Assembly: GCF_016809835.1 (NCBI RefSeq)
Contig: NZ_JAFBIL020000003.1
Location: 534,872 to 598,871, forward strand
Direction of reading: 5' to 3'
Source of the DNA: Massilia soli
Lineage (GTDB): Bacteria > Pseudomonadota > Gammaproteobacteria > Burkholderiales > Burkholderiaceae_D
DNA length: 64,000 nt
The notes under the pieces: model-generated
What the model saw: only the letters and a program-made list of their open reading frames with translations
Told to the model about the DNA's origin: nothing
The model's database searches: none
Shown here: in pieces, positions 43,746 to 52,672 of the stretch
How the letters are laid out: each line of letters opens with the position of its first letter
How positions within the stretch are numbered: the first letter of the stretch is position 1
Program-made: the position numbers and the translations under genes

Positions 43746-45422
43746 ATGAGCCAGTTCGACACGCACGCGGTATTTAACCAGGCGCCGCCATTTGAGAACG
43801 TCAATTTGTTCGCCTGCGATCCGGCACTGATGGAGGCGGTTGTGCGCGAAGGCGCCGGCTGGGCGGCCGACTGCCTGGGGGCGCTCGGCGCGCAGCTGGG
43901 GACGGCGGCGACATTCGAGCTGGCGCGGCAGGCCAATGCCAACGGCCCGCGCCTGGTCAATTTCGACCGCAGCGGGAACCGCATCGACGAGGTCGAGTTC
44001 CACCCGTCGTGGCACACACTGATGGCGATGCTGATCGAGGCCGGCGCCCACGCCTCGCCGTGGGATTCGGCGCGGCCGGGCGCGCAGGTGGCGCGCGCGG
44101 CCCAGTACCTGCTGTTCGGGCAGGTCGAAAACGGCAGCCAGTGTCCCGTCACGATGACCTATGCGTCGGTCCCGGCGCTGCGCCAGGCCGGCCCGATCGC
44201 CGACAAGTGGCTGCCGAAGATCTTGTCGCGCCAGTACGATCCACGCTCGCTGCCGATCGAACAAAAGACCGGTGCGCTGATCGGCATGGGCATGACCGAG
44301 AAGCAGGGCGGCACCGACGTGCGCGCCAACACCACGCGCGCCGTACCGATGGATGCCGGCGCGGCGCAGGCGCGTTTTGGCGCCGAGGGCGAGGGCGCGT
44401 GGCGCATCGTCGGGCACAAATGGTTCTTCTCGGCGCCGCAGTCTGACGCCCATCTGGTGCTGGCGCAAACCAGCGACGAGGGCAGCGCGGGCCTGTCATG
44501 CTTTTTCGTGCCGCGCTTCCTGCCTGACGGCAGCCGCAACGAGATCCGCGTGCAGCGCCTCAAGGACAAGCTGGGCAACCGATCGAACGCGTCGTCGGAA
44601 GTGGAGTTTGCCGGCGCCACCGGCTGGCTGGTCGGCAAGCTCGGGCGCGGCATCCCGACCATCCTTGAAATGGGCAGTCACACGCGCCTGGACTGCGTGG
44701 TCGGCAGCGCCGGCATCATGCGCGCGGCGCTGGCGCATGCGCTGCACCATGCGCGCGGGCGGTCGGCCTTCGGCAGGCCGCTGGCGCAGCAGCCCTTGAT
44801 GCAGAACGTGCTGGCCGACCTGGCGCTGGAATCGGAAGCGGCCACCGCGTTTGCGATGCGGCTTGCGCGCTGCTTCGACGAGGCCGCCGATCCGGCCCAG
44901 GCGCTGCTCGGGCGCATCCTCACGCCAGCGGGAAAATACTGGATCTGCAAGCGCGGGCCGGGCTTTGGCTTCGAGGCGATGGAGGTGGTCGGCGGCAATG
45001 GCTATGTGGGAGACGGCCCGCTGGCGCGGCTGTATCGGGAGTTTCCGGTCAATTCGATCTGGGAAGGATCGGGCAACGTGATGTGCCTGGATGTGCTGCG
45101 CGCCTTCGGCAAGGCGCCCGAAACGCGCGACGCGCTGGCGGCCGAGCTGGCACTCGTTGGTAGCGGCGACGCGGCGTTTTCCGCCTACAGCGAACAGCTG
45201 CTGGCCGACCTGGCGCGGCCGCAGGACGAATACGGCGCGCGCCGGCTGGCCGAGCGCATCGTCGTCGCGGTGCAGGCGGCGCTGCTGCTGCGCCACGCGC
45301 CGCCGTTCGTCGCCTCGGCCTTCGTGGCCTCGCGCCTGGCGCGCGACGCCGGCGGCGCCTACGGACGCTTGCCGGACGGCGTCGATTGCGAGGCGATCCT
45401 CGCGCGCGCACTGGCAATCTGA
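43746..45422 (+). CDS. AidB-like acyl-CoA dehydrogenase
   Basis: A 558-residue flavoprotein. The long N-terminal region (MSQFDTHAVFNQAPPFENVN) and FAD motifs GMGMTEKQGGTDVRANTT, VGHKWFFSAPQSDAHLVLAQ, and RSAFGRPLAQQPLMQN identify the AidB branch of acyl-CoA dehydrogenases. The catalytic-position Glu440 sits in SIWEGSGN, and EVVGGNGYVGDGPLARLYRE is the C-terminal signature. AidB proteins are induced by alkylating agents and bind DNA, though the enzyme substrate is unclear; isovaleryl-CoA-type activity is often predicted. Not obviously in an operon. Confidence 0.9.
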   Translation: MSQFDTHAVFNQAPPFENVNLFACDPALMEAVVREGAGWAADCLGALGAQLGTAATFELARQANANGPRLVNFDRSGNRIDEVEFHPSWHTLMAMLIEAGAHASPWDSARPGAQVARAAQYLLFGQVENGSQCPVTMTYASVPALRQAGPIADKWLPKILSRQYDPRSLPIEQKTGALIGMGMTEKQGGTDVRANTTRAVPMDAGAAQARFGAEGEGAWRIVGHKWFFSAPQSDAHLVLAQTSDEGSAGLSCFFVPRFLPDGSRNEIRVQRLKDKLGNRSNASSEVEFAGATGWLVGKLGRGIPTILEMGSHTRLDCVVGSAGIMRAALAHALHHARGRSAFGRPLAQQPLMQNVLADLALESEAATAFAMRLARCFDEAADPAQALLGRILTPAGKYWICKRGPGFGFEAMEVVGGNGYVGDGPLARLYREFPVNSIWEGSGNVMCLDVLRAFGKAPETRDALAAELALVGSGDAAFSAYSEQLLADLARPQDEYGARRLAERIVVAVQAALLLRHAPPFVASAFVASRLARDAGGAYGRLPDGVDCEAILARALAI

Positions 45423-45471
45423 TGCATTTGCGTCATTTGTCGTGTCCATTGGACATTTATTTGCCAAAATG

Positions 45472-45500
45472 CGGACAAACCCGTCCGTGGCTGGGATAAT
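45472..45500 (+). promoter_or_regulatory. Probable upp promoter
   Basis: CGGACA and GATAAT are separated by 17 bases, about 30 bases before the upp start codon. Four of six -35 and five of six -10 positions match the sigma-70 consensus. Confidence 0.45.
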
Positions 45501-45528
45501 GGCGAAATAGCCTCACTTAGACGATTAC

Positions 45529-46191
45529 ATGAACAACACAATGAAACAAGATCCCCGATTTCCCAACCTGTTTATCCTGAATCACCCGCTGATCCAGCAT
45601 AAATTGAGCCACATGCGCGAGCGCGATACGTCCACGCGCACCTTCCGCGAACTGCTCAAGGAAATCACCCTGCTGATGGGTTACGAAATCACCCGCGACC
45701 TGCCGCTGACCACGCGCCAGATCGAGACCCCGCTGGTCACCATCGACGCCCCTGTGATCGCCGGCAAGAAGCTCGCCATCGTGCCGATCCTGCGTGCAGG
45801 CATTGGAATGAGCGACGGCCTGCTGGAACTGGTGCCGTCGGCACGGGTCGGCCACGTCGGCGTGTACCGCGACCCGGACACCCATATGCCGGTTGAATAC
45901 CTGGTGCGCCTGCCCGACACGGCCGACCGCATCTTCATCCTGTGCGACCCGATGGTGGCGACCGGAAACTCCGCGGTCCACGCGATCGATGTGCTGAAAA
46001 AGCGCGGCGTCAGCGACGAGCAAATTATCTTCCTGGCCCTGGTTGCCGCACCGGAAGGCGTTGAGGTGTTCCAGAAGTCTCATCCGAAGGTCAAGCTGTA
46101 CGTGGCCTCGCTCGACTCGCACCTGAACGATCACGCCTACATCGTGCCAGGCCTGGGCGACGCCGGCGACCGTATTTTCGGCACGAAATAA
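45529..46191 (+). CDS. upp: Uracil phosphoribosyltransferase
   Basis: Pyrimidine salvage: uracil plus PRPP gives UMP. The family core is [35 protein letters not shown], the PRPP loop [19 protein letters not shown], and the uracil-binding C-terminus [17 protein letters not shown]. 220 residues from ATG at 45529; ATG at 45541 would give a protein nearer the usual 208-216. The next gene (Hpt) begins 7 bases after its stop. Confidence 0.96.
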   Translation: MNNTMKQDPRFPNLFILNHPLIQHKLSHMRERDTSTRTFRELLKEITLLMGYEITRDLPLTTRQIETPLVTIDAPVIAGKKLAIVPILRAGIGMSDGLLELVPSARVGHVGVYRDPDTHMPVEYLVRLPDTADRIFILCDPMVATGNSAVHAIDVLKKRGVSDEQIIFLALVAAPEGVEVFQKSHPKVKLYVASLDSHLNDHAYIVPGLGDAGDRIFGTK

Positions 46192-46198
46192 GCGCCCC

Positions 46199-46558
46199 AT
46201 GGCCACGTTGATCGACCAGGATTTCTTCGCCAGGCTGAACGAGCTTAATGTGAAGTTCGCCGCGAGCGTGCCGGCCACCATGGGGCGCCTGCGCGACGTG
46301 CGCGTGCGCTTCGCGCCGGACAGCCCGGACAAGGCACTGGTCGGCGAGCTGCACCAGATGTTGCACACCATCGCCGGCTCGGCCGCCACGTTTGGTTTCC
46401 GCGTGCTTGGCCAGCAGGCGCGCCAGCTTGAACAGCGGCTGCGCGTGCTGATGGCGTTCGATACGGTCCAGGCCCAGGATTGGGAAAACTGGATGGTTTG
46501 CCTGGATGAATACGTGGCGTGGGCGGAAACCAATCCAAAAGCCGATCAATATCCCTGA
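46199..46558 (+). CDS. Stand-alone Hpt (histidine phosphotransfer) protein
   Basis: A 119-residue helical-bundle protein with phospho-acceptor His56 in LHTIAGSAATFGF, the classic Hpt motif. It has no kinase or receiver domain and no two-component genes nearby, so it presumably relays phosphate between partners encoded elsewhere. It follows upp by 7 bp and may be co-transcribed by read-through; a functional link to upp is unlikely. Confidence 0.85.
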   Translation: MATLIDQDFFARLNELNVKFAASVPATMGRLRDVRVRFAPDSPDKALVGELHQMLHTIAGSAATFGFRVLGQQARQLEQRLRVLMAFDTVQAQDWENWMVCLDEYVAWAETNPKADQYP

Positions 46559-46892
46559 ACACCCATTCGGGCAGTAAAGCAATTGTGCGACGCCTTTACT
46601 AGTTGCAAGTTATCTTACGATGGTCGTTTGATATAACGCAAACTTGTACCGCTTCGATGGCCTATATTCACCGTACTGCCGCAGTGAACACGGGCGCTAA
46701 AGAGTTGACGCACTGAATTATTTCAACCGTCAGCATTTTATTTTGTGCGGGACGTGCTTTTTGTGTTTTATTCGGTATAATACGGGATCGTTGGATTCGA
46801 GGTAGTAGTGCAGTTTGTCTGTCATTTCTTACTTGGTTCTTCAAACGATCGAAAACGGACGCAAGTCCACTTAACTGAAATAGGAAATTGTA
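46559..46892. other. 334-bp region upstream of the cold-shock gene, including its 5' leader
   Basis: AT-rich compared with its surroundings. It holds the csp promoter (46753-46781) and a leader of roughly 105 bases before the ATG. Cold-shock genes of this family often have long structured leaders that act as thermosensors; no specific structure was derived by eye. An antisense reading frame here looks spurious. Confidence 0.5.
46753..46781 (+). promoter_or_regulatory. Promoter of the cold-shock gene
   Basis: A perfect TATAAT at 46776-46781 in AT-rich DNA. The -35 position 17 bases upstream (CGTGCT) matches poorly. The predicted transcript start is near 46788. Confidence 0.5.
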
Positions 46893-47096
46893 ATGGCAAC
46901 TGGCATCGTAAAATGGTTCAATGATTCGAAGGGCTTCGGCTTCATCACCCCTGATGAAGGCGGCGAAGATCTGTTCGCTCACTTCTCGGCTATCCAGTCG
47001 GCAGGCTTCAAATCCCTGCAAGAGAACCAGCGCGTCTCTTTCGAAGTAACTGCTGGCCCTAAAGGCAAGCAAGCTTCGAACATTCAGCCTATCTAA
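46893..47096 (+). CDS. Cold-shock protein (CspA family)
   Basis: 67 residues forming one cold-shock OB fold. The RNA-binding motifs are KGFGFITP (RNP1) and DLFAHFS (RNP2). Such proteins melt RNA secondary structure as RNA chaperones. GGAAA is the likely ribosome site. A strong terminator ends the unit, so it is monocistronic. The family has several paralogues; cspA/cspC/cspE cannot be distinguished. Confidence 0.95.
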   Translation: MATGIVKWFNDSKGFGFITPDEGGEDLFAHFSAIQSAGFKSLQENQRVSFEVTAGPKGKQASNIQPI

Positions 47097-47110
47097 TAGC
47101 TGAATCCAAT

Positions 47111-47141
47111 AAAAAATCCTCGGCTTCCGGGGATTTTTTTT
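47111..47141 (+). terminator. Rho-independent terminator of the cold-shock gene
   Basis: AAAAAATCCTCGG, loop CTT, CCGGGGATTTTTTTT: a GC-topped stem with one T-G pair followed by eight Ts, starting 14 bases after the csp stop. The A-tract on the other side gives it some bidirectional capacity toward the lysR gene. Confidence 0.85.
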
Positions 47142-47194
47142 AGCCCCAGCTGCTACAGCGACGGGTGACGAGAGGGCCGGTTAATTCCGGCCTT

Positions 47195-48100
47195 TTATCG
47201 TTTACGCCAGTACTCCCTGCCTGCGTAGGTGTGGCGCAGGAAATCGACGAACGCCCTGATCCGCAATGGCAGGTGGCGGCGCTGCGCGAACACCGCATAG
47301 ATGTCGTTGCCGGGCGCGGCAAACTGGTCGAGCACCGTGCGCAGCCGGCCTGCCTCGATATCGCTGGCGACCTCCCACATCGAACGCCACGCCAGTCCCT
47401 TGCCTGTCAGCGCCCAGTCGTGCAGCACGGCGCCGTCATTGCACACCATGTTGCCGGCCACCTTCAGCGTCACGATCTTGCCGTTCTCGCTGAACGACCA
47501 GCCGCGCTGGCTGCCTTCGCTGCTGATCGCCAGGCAGTTGTGCTTGGCGAGGTCGGCCAGGGTGCGCGGCGTGCCGTTGCGCCGCAAGTAAGCGGGGGAG
47601 GCGACCAGCACGCGCTGGTTGTCGGCCAGTTTCACGCCCACCAGGCTTGAATCGGACAGGCTGGCGATGCGGATGGCGACGTCGACGCCTTCGCCAACGA
47701 CATCGACGATGCGGTCGGTGAGGTTGAGGTTGACCGTCACATCGCGGTGCTCGGCGAGGAAGGAGGGCAGCAACGGCGCCACATGCTGCCTGCCGAAGCC
47801 GGCAGGCACCGACACCAGCAGGTGCCCGCTGGCGCGCGCGCTGCGCTCGGCGACCGCCGATTCGGCCTCTTCCAGCTCGCTCAGGATGCGCTGGCAATCT
47901 TCCAGGAAGGCGGCGCCCTCGTTGGTCAGCGCGAGCTTGCGGGTCGTGCGCTGCAGCAGCTTGACGCCGAGCCGCGTTTCCAGCGCATCGAGGCGGCGCC
48001 CGATCATGGCCGGTGCGATGCCTTCGGCACGTGCCGCAGCCGACAAGCTGCCGCGCGCGACGACTTCAACGAAGGTGGAGATCTGGCGGAACTGTCCCAT
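47195..48100 (-). CDS. LysR-family transcriptional regulator
   Basis: 301 residues. The N-terminal winged helix reads FRQISTFVEVVARGSLSAAA, then MIGRRLDALETRLGVKLLQR and TRKLALTNEGAAFLEDCQ, typical of LysR. The co-inducer-binding half begins near residue 90. ATG at 48100 is the LTTR-typical start; a slightly longer in-frame start adds 11 residues. It is divergent from malate synthase with a shared 135-bp region, so it probably regulates aceB and itself. The effector is unknown. Confidence 0.9.
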   Translation of the reverse strand: MGQFRQISTFVEVVARGSLSAAARAEGIAPAMIGRRLDALETRLGVKLLQRTTRKLALTNEGAAFLEDCQRILSELEEAESAVAERSARASGHLLVSVPAGFGRQHVAPLLPSFLAEHRDVTVNLNLTDRIVDVVGEGVDVAIRIASLSDSSLVGVKLADNQRVLVASPAYLRRNGTPRTLADLAKHNCLAISSEGSQRGWSFSENGKIVTLKVAGNMVCNDGAVLHDWALTGKGLAWRSMWEVASDIEAGRLRTVLDQFAAPGNDIYAVFAQRRHLPLRIRAFVDFLRHTYAGREYWRKR

Positions 48101-48235
48101 GCAAATTCTTTCGTATCTGTGACAAAAACGCACAAATGAATGTATTAATTGTCTCGTTTAGCTACCAGATAGTGAATATACTTTAAGTTAACTGAAACGC
48201 CCAGCATCCACCTTCACCTACAGGAGCAGCAGCCC
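48101..48235. promoter_or_regulatory. Divergent lysR/aceB control region
   Basis: 135 bp, AT-rich in the middle. A TATACT at 48177-48182 is a candidate -10 for aceB, with a weak -35. An AGGAG ribosome site lies just before the aceB ATG. LysR sites of the T-N11-A type should lie here, but none was pinned down by eye. Confidence 0.4.
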
Positions 48236-49825
48236 ATGAGCATCACGACCCCAGCCGGCATGGAAATTACCGCCGAGATCAAGCCCGGTTACGAACAGGT
48301 CCTCACACCGGAAGCACTTGCGCTGGTGGCGAAGCTGACGCGCGAGTTTGAACCGCGCCGCCAGCAGTTGCTCGCGGCACGCGTTGAACGCGCAAAGCGC
48401 CTGGATGAGGGCGAGCGTCCTGATTTTCTCGCCGAGACCGCGCACATCCGCGCAGGCGACTGGAAAATCGCGCCGATTCCCAAGGCGCTGGAATGCCGCC
48501 GGGTCGAAATCACCGGCCCGGTCGAACGCAAGATGGTGATCAACGCGCTGAACTCCGGCGCCGACAGCTACATGACCGACTTCGAAGATTCGAACACGCC
48601 GAACTGGGAGAACCAGATTACCGGCCAGCTCAACATGCGCGACGCCGTGCGCGGCACCATCGCGATGGAGCAAAACGGCAAATCGTACAAGCTGAACGAC
48701 AAGGTGGCGACCCTGGTGGTGCGTCCGCGCGGCTGGCATCTCGACGAGAAGCATGTGCTGGTCGACGGCAAGCGCGTCTCCGGCGGCATCTTCGACTTCG
48801 CGCTGTTCATGGTGCACAACGCCAAAGAGCAGCTGGCGCGCGGCGCGGGCCCGTATTTCTACCTGCCGAAAATGGAATCGCACCTGGAAGCGCGCCTGTG
48901 GAACGACATTTTCGTGATGGCGCAAAATGAACTGGGCCTGCCGCAGGGAACCATCAAGGCGACCGTGCTGATCGAAACCATCCTGGCCGCGTTCGAGATG
49001 GATGAAATTTTGTACGAGCTGCGCGATCACAGTGCTGGCCTGAATGCCGGCCGCTGGGATTACATTTTCTCGTGCATCAAAAAATTCAAGCTGGACAAGG
49101 ACTTCTGCCTGGCCGACCGTCCAAAGGTCACGATGACCGCGCCGTTCATGCGCGCCTACGCTTTGCTCCTGCTGAAGACCTGCCACAAGCGCGGCGCGCC
49201 GGCGATCGGCGGCATGTCGGCGCTGATCCCGATCAAAAACGATCCGGAGAAAAATGACGTCGCGATGGGCGGCGTTCGCAGCGACAAGGCGCGCGATGCG
49301 ACCGACGGCTACGACGGCGGCTGGGTTGCGCACCCGGGCCTGGTCGAGCTGGCGATGACGGAGTTCAAGAAGGTACTCGGCGACAAGCCAAACCAGATCG
49401 AAAAGCAGCGCCCGGATGTCGAGGTCACCGCGCTCGAACTGCTGGACTTCAAGCCGGAAGCGCCGATCACCGAAGCTGGCCTGCGCTACAACATCAACGT
49501 CGGTATCCATTACCTTGGCAGCTGGCTCACTGGCAATGGCTGCGTGCCGATCCATAATCTGATGGAAGATGCCGCGACCGCCGAGATCAGCCGCTCGCAG
49601 GTGTGGCAGTGGATCCGTACGCCGAAGGGTGTGCTGGACGACGGCCGCAAGGTAACCGCCGAGATGGTGCGCGCGATGATTCCGGAAGAACTGGCGAAGG
49701 TAAAGGAAGTGGCGCCGAACGGCTCGGATCCCAGCTACGCGCGCGCCGCGGTGATATTTGAAGAAATGTCGACGTCGGAATCGTTCGCCGAGTTCCTGAC
49801 CTTGCCGCTGTACGAAGAAATTTAA
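48236..49825 (+). CDS. aceB: Malate synthase A
   Basis: Glyoxylate-cycle enzyme: glyoxylate plus acetyl-CoA gives malate. The 529 residues match the A isoform (MalA ~530). Signature blocks: SYMTDFEDSNTPNWENQITG, VRPRGWHLDEKHV, YFYLPKMESHLEARLWND, IKATVLIETILAAFEMDEIL, and LMEDAATAEISRSQVWQW with the catalytic Asp. Isocitrate lyase is not in the window. Divergent from a LysR gene. Confidence 0.96.
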   Translation: MSITTPAGMEITAEIKPGYEQVLTPEALALVAKLTREFEPRRQQLLAARVERAKRLDEGERPDFLAETAHIRAGDWKIAPIPKALECRRVEITGPVERKMVINALNSGADSYMTDFEDSNTPNWENQITGQLNMRDAVRGTIAMEQNGKSYKLNDKVATLVVRPRGWHLDEKHVLVDGKRVSGGIFDFALFMVHNAKEQLARGAGPYFYLPKMESHLEARLWNDIFVMAQNELGLPQGTIKATVLIETILAAFEMDEILYELRDHSAGLNAGRWDYIFSCIKKFKLDKDFCLADRPKVTMTAPFMRAYALLLLKTCHKRGAPAIGGMSALIPIKNDPEKNDVAMGGVRSDKARDATDGYDGGWVAHPGLVELAMTEFKKVLGDKPNQIEKQRPDVEVTALELLDFKPEAPITEAGLRYNINVGIHYLGSWLTGNGCVPIHNLMEDAATAEISRSQVWQWIRTPKGVLDDGRKVTAEMVRAMIPEELAKVKEVAPNGSDPSYARAAVIFEEMSTSESFAEFLTLPLYEEI

Positions 49826-49837
49826 GCGCTACGCCGC

Positions 49838-49864
49838 CGCCACTCCCGCTTGCCGGGCGTGGCG
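49838..49864. terminator. Hairpin between convergent aceB and gloB
   Basis: A stem of ten pairs with one mismatch (CGCCAC-t-CCCG against CGGG-c-GTGGCG, loop of five) lies in the 46-bp gap. No T-tract follows on either strand, so it may be a weak or factor-dependent terminator. Confidence 0.4.
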
Positions 49865-49871
49865 AGGCGCG

Positions 49872-50666
49872 TTAAAAAGTATTCTTCCATTCCCTCAGCG
49901 CCGCGAACGCATTGACCGGCGGTGCGGCCGCATCCAGCCCCCGTTGCTTGACAAGCGTGTCGATAATCCCTGGTTCGCGGTAGCGCAGAAAAGGATTGGT
50001 CGCTTTCTCCAGCCCGATTGTCGACGGTACCGTCGGCTCGTCGTGCGCCCGTTTCTCCGCCTCAGTTTTTACCCGTTGCAGCAGCGCCGCGTTGCCCGGT
50101 TCGACCGCCTGGGCGAAGCGCAGGTTCGACAGCGTGTATTCGTGCGCGCAATACACCAGGGTGTCGTCGGGCAGCGCGGCCAGCTTGCCGAGCGAATCGG
50201 TAAACTGCGCGGGAGTGCCTTCGAACATCCTCCCGCAACCGCCGGCGAACAAGGTGTCGCCGCAGAACAGCCAGTTCGGATCTTGCGCCACATACGCGAT
50301 ATGGCCCAGCGTGTGGCCCGGCACATCGAGCACCCGCAAGGCCAGTTCCAGGCCCGGAACATGGACCTCGTCGCCTTCGGCCAACGGCTGGGTGACCGCC
50401 GAAATCCCGTCGTTGCGCGGCCCGAAAACGGGCACACTGGCATGCTGCAATAACTGTTGAACTCCACCAATGTGGTCAGCATGGTGATGGGTGAGTAAAA
50501 TGGCAGCAAGGGTGAGCTTGTGCTCGTCCAGCGTATCGAGGATGGGCTGGGCGTCGCCTGGGTCGACCACCGCCGCATTGGTGCCGTCATGAATCAGCCA
50601 GAGATAGTTATCTTTAAAGGCGGGGATGGCAAGCACGGTCAAATCGTTGCGCAGAATAGACGTCAT
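49872..50666 (-). CDS. gloB: Hydroxyacylglutathione hydrolase (glyoxalase II)
   Basis: Hydrolyses S-D-lactoylglutathione in methylglyoxal detoxification. 264 residues with the metal motif [11 protein letters not shown], then [30 protein letters not shown] and [15 protein letters not shown], and a C-terminal glutathione-binding helix ending [14 protein letters not shown] at 50666 gives the normal N-terminus; a longer in-frame extension upstream was rejected. Divergent from the methyltransferase by 27 bp. Confidence 0.95.
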   Translation of the reverse strand: MTSILRNDLTVLAIPAFKDNYLWLIHDGTNAAVVDPGDAQPILDTLDEHKLTLAAILLTHHHADHIGGVQQLLQHASVPVFGPRNDGISAVTQPLAEGDEVHVPGLELALRVLDVPGHTLGHIAYVAQDPNWLFCGDTLFAGGCGRMFEGTPAQFTDSLGKLAALPDDTLVYCAHEYTLSNLRFAQAVEPGNAALLQRVKTEAEKRAHDEPTVPSTIGLEKATNPFLRYREPGIIDTLVKQRGLDAAAPPVNAFAALREWKNTF

Positions 50667-50693
50667 AGTGTTGGTTTCGACAAAAGGGTAGGC

Positions 50694-51467
50694 ATGGACA
50701 GCGCGGCATCCGAAAAATCCATTATAGCGCTCGACGGCTGGCTGAAATCGCCCGCCGGGATTTACGTGCGCCAGTGGGAACAAGCCTGCCTCGACGAGCT
50801 GACTGTCGATATTTTTGGCTACAACGCCGTGCAAGTGGGCTTGCCGCAGATCGACGCACTGGCCGCCAACCGCATGCCCAACAAATGGCAGGCGGCTACG
50901 CGCTTGTCCCATCTCGACGATGTGGCGCTGGCAGCGGGGAACAAGCAGATCGCGGTCGCGCTCGATTTTGCCGAGCTGCCGTTCGCCTCGCAAAGCCTCG
51001 ACCTGGTGGTGATGCCGCACGTGCTGGAGTTTGCGGCCGAACCGCACCAGGTGTTGCGCGAAGTGGAGCGGGTGTTGATTCCGGAAGGGCAGGTGATCAT
51101 CTGCGGCTTCAATCCGGCCAGCCTGTGGGGTTTGCGGCAGAGTGTGCGGCGCATCACGCGCAGCCCTTATTTACCTGTCGCGGGGGAATTCATTTCTTTG
51201 CCCCGGATGAAAGACTGGTTAAAATTATTGAATCTTGGCGTAACGCGCAGCCATTTTGGCTGTTATGCGCCGCCTGCCCGGACCACCCAGTGGCTCAATC
51301 GCTTTGCCTTCATGGAAAACGCCGGCAAGCGCTGGTGGCCGTATCTCGGCGCGGTGTACATGGTGCACGCAGTCAAGCGGGTCAAGGGGATGACCCTGAT
51401 CGGTCCGGCATGGAACAAAAAATCGGCATCGGCGCCACAAGCCGTTCCCGCAACTAATAGAAAGTAA
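50694..51467 (+). CDS. SAM-dependent methyltransferase (YafS-like)
   Basis: A 257-residue class I methyltransferase. [20 protein letters not shown] and [20 protein letters not shown] match the Methyltransf_11 core, although the usual glycine loop is not obvious. E. coli has yafS in the same place (gloB-yafS-rnhA-dnaQ), so this is the positional homologue. Substrate unknown. ATG at 50694 fits the family; it is 7 bp upstream of rnhA. Confidence 0.82.
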   Translation: MDSAASEKSIIALDGWLKSPAGIYVRQWEQACLDELTVDIFGYNAVQVGLPQIDALAANRMPNKWQAATRLSHLDDVALAAGNKQIAVALDFAELPFASQSLDLVVMPHVLEFAAEPHQVLREVERVLIPEGQVIICGFNPASLWGLRQSVRRITRSPYLPVAGEFISLPRMKDWLKLLNLGVTRSHFGCYAPPARTTQWLNRFAFMENAGKRWWPYLGAVYMVHAVKRVKGMTLIGPAWNKKSASAPQAVPATNRK

Positions 51468-51474
51468 CAGCTGG

Positions 51475-51912
51475 ATGAGCAAAGTAGAGATTTTTACCGA
51501 TGGCGCATGTAAAGGCAATCCTGGTACCGGCGGCTGGGGTGCCTTGCTGGTCGCCGACGGGCACGAGAAGGAAATCTTCGGTGGCGAACTCAATACCACC
51601 AACAACCGCATGGAATTGCGCGCCGTAATCGAGGCGCTCGGCACCCTGAACCGTCCTTGCGAAGTGGTGCTGCACACCGACAGCCAGTATGTTCAGAAAG
51701 GCATCTCCGAGTGGATTCACGGCTGGAAAGCGCGCGGCTGGAAGACCGCGGCGAAAGCACCGGTCAAGAATGAAGACCTGTGGAAGGCGCTCGACCTGGC
51801 CCAGCAGCAGCACAAGGTGGACTGGCGCTGGGTGCGCGGCCACAACGGCCATCCTGGCAATGAACGTGCCGACGTGCTTGCCAACCGCGGCGTCGATACG
51901 GTCCGCCGCTAG
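51475..51912 (+). CDS. rnhA: Ribonuclease HI
   Basis: Cleaves the RNA of RNA/DNA hybrids. 145 residues with the DEDD active site: [17 protein letters not shown] (Asp9), [10 protein letters not shown] (Glu), LHTDSQYV (Asp) and [10 protein letters not shown] (Asp). The basic [17 protein letters not shown] handle matches E. coli-type enzymes. Precedes dnaQ as in E. coli, where the two are divergent; here they are in tandem. Confidence 0.96.
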   Translation: MSKVEIFTDGACKGNPGTGGWGALLVADGHEKEIFGGELNTTNNRMELRAVIEALGTLNRPCEVVLHTDSQYVQKGISEWIHGWKARGWKTAAKAPVKNEDLWKALDLAQQQHKVDWRWVRGHNGHPGNERADVLANRGVDTVRR

Positions 51913-51920
51913 GCGCTGGC

Positions 51921-51929
51921 TGTTATACT
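51921..51929 (+). promoter_or_regulatory. Extended -10 promoter for dnaQ
   Basis: TGTTATACT fits the extended -10 form (TGn-TATACT) and lies about 35 bases before the dnaQ ATG in the rnhA-dnaQ gap. No clear -35 is needed for that class. Moderate support only. Confidence 0.4.
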
Positions 51930-51963
51930 TCGCCGACTTGTTTCACTACATCACTAAGATTCC

Positions 51964-52668
51964 ATGCGTCAAATTGTCCTCGATACTGAAACCACCGGCC
52001 TGAACCCACGTACCGGCGATCGCGTCATTGAAATCGGTTGTGTCGAGCTCAATAACCGCATGCTGACCGGGAATAACTTCCACCGGTATATCAACCCGGA
52101 ACGCGACTCGGACGAAGGGGCGCTGGCAGTCCACGGATTGACGTCGGAGTTCTTGCGCGATAAGCCGAAGTTCGCTGAAATTGCGGCAGAGTTGCGGGAA
52201 TATATCGAAGGCGCCGAGCTGATCATCCATAACGCGCCGTTCGACCTGGGGTTTTTGAACCACGAGTTCAAGCTGCTCGGACTGCCGCCCTTTGTCAGCC
52301 TTGCGAGCGGCGTGATCGACACGCTGGTCAATGCCAAGGAAATGCATCCGGGTAAGCGCAACTCGCTCGATGCGCTGTGCGACCGATACGGCGTATCCAA
52401 CTCGCACCGCAAGCTGCACGGCGCGCTGCTCGATGCGGAGTTGCTGGCCGATGTCTACCTGTCGATGACGCGCGGGCAGAACAGCCTGTCGATGTACGAC
52501 GAGGTGGAAGCCGACAACGCCGGCATCACGCTCGAAGCCGTCGCGCTGGCGGAGATCATCGTGCTGCGCGCGGCCGACGACGAGCTGGCCGACCATGGCA
52601 GCGTGCTCGACGGCCTGGACAAGCAGGTCAAGGGCAGCTGCGTCTGGCGCCACTACGCCGACGCATAA
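51964..52668 (+). CDS. dnaQ: DNA polymerase III epsilon subunit (3'-5' proofreading exonuclease)
   Basis: Proofreader of the replicative polymerase. 234 residues; DEDDh exonuclease motifs are ExoI VLDTETTGLN (Asp7, Glu9), ExoII in HNAPFDLGFLNHEF (Asp), and ExoIII HGALLDAELLADVY (His and Asp). The C-terminal tail that binds the alpha subunit is present (DEVEADNAGITLEAVALAEI). Ends 4 bp before the convergent tssK stop, which marks the edge of the T6SS island. Confidence 0.95.
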   Translation: MRQIVLDTETTGLNPRTGDRVIEIGCVELNNRMLTGNNFHRYINPERDSDEGALAVHGLTSEFLRDKPKFAEIAAELREYIEGAELIIHNAPFDLGFLNHEFKLLGLPPFVSLASGVIDTLVNAKEMHPGKRNSLDALCDRYGVSNSHRKLHGALLDAELLADVYLSMTRGQNSLSMYDEVEADNAGITLEAVALAEIIVLRAADDELADHGSVLDGLDKQVKGSCVWRHYADA

Positions 52669-52672
52669 GCGC

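Noticed and set aside
46668..47072. An antisense open frame across the cold-shock gene and its leader
   Set aside because: Opposes an unambiguous cold-shock gene with its own promoter and terminator; no similarity.
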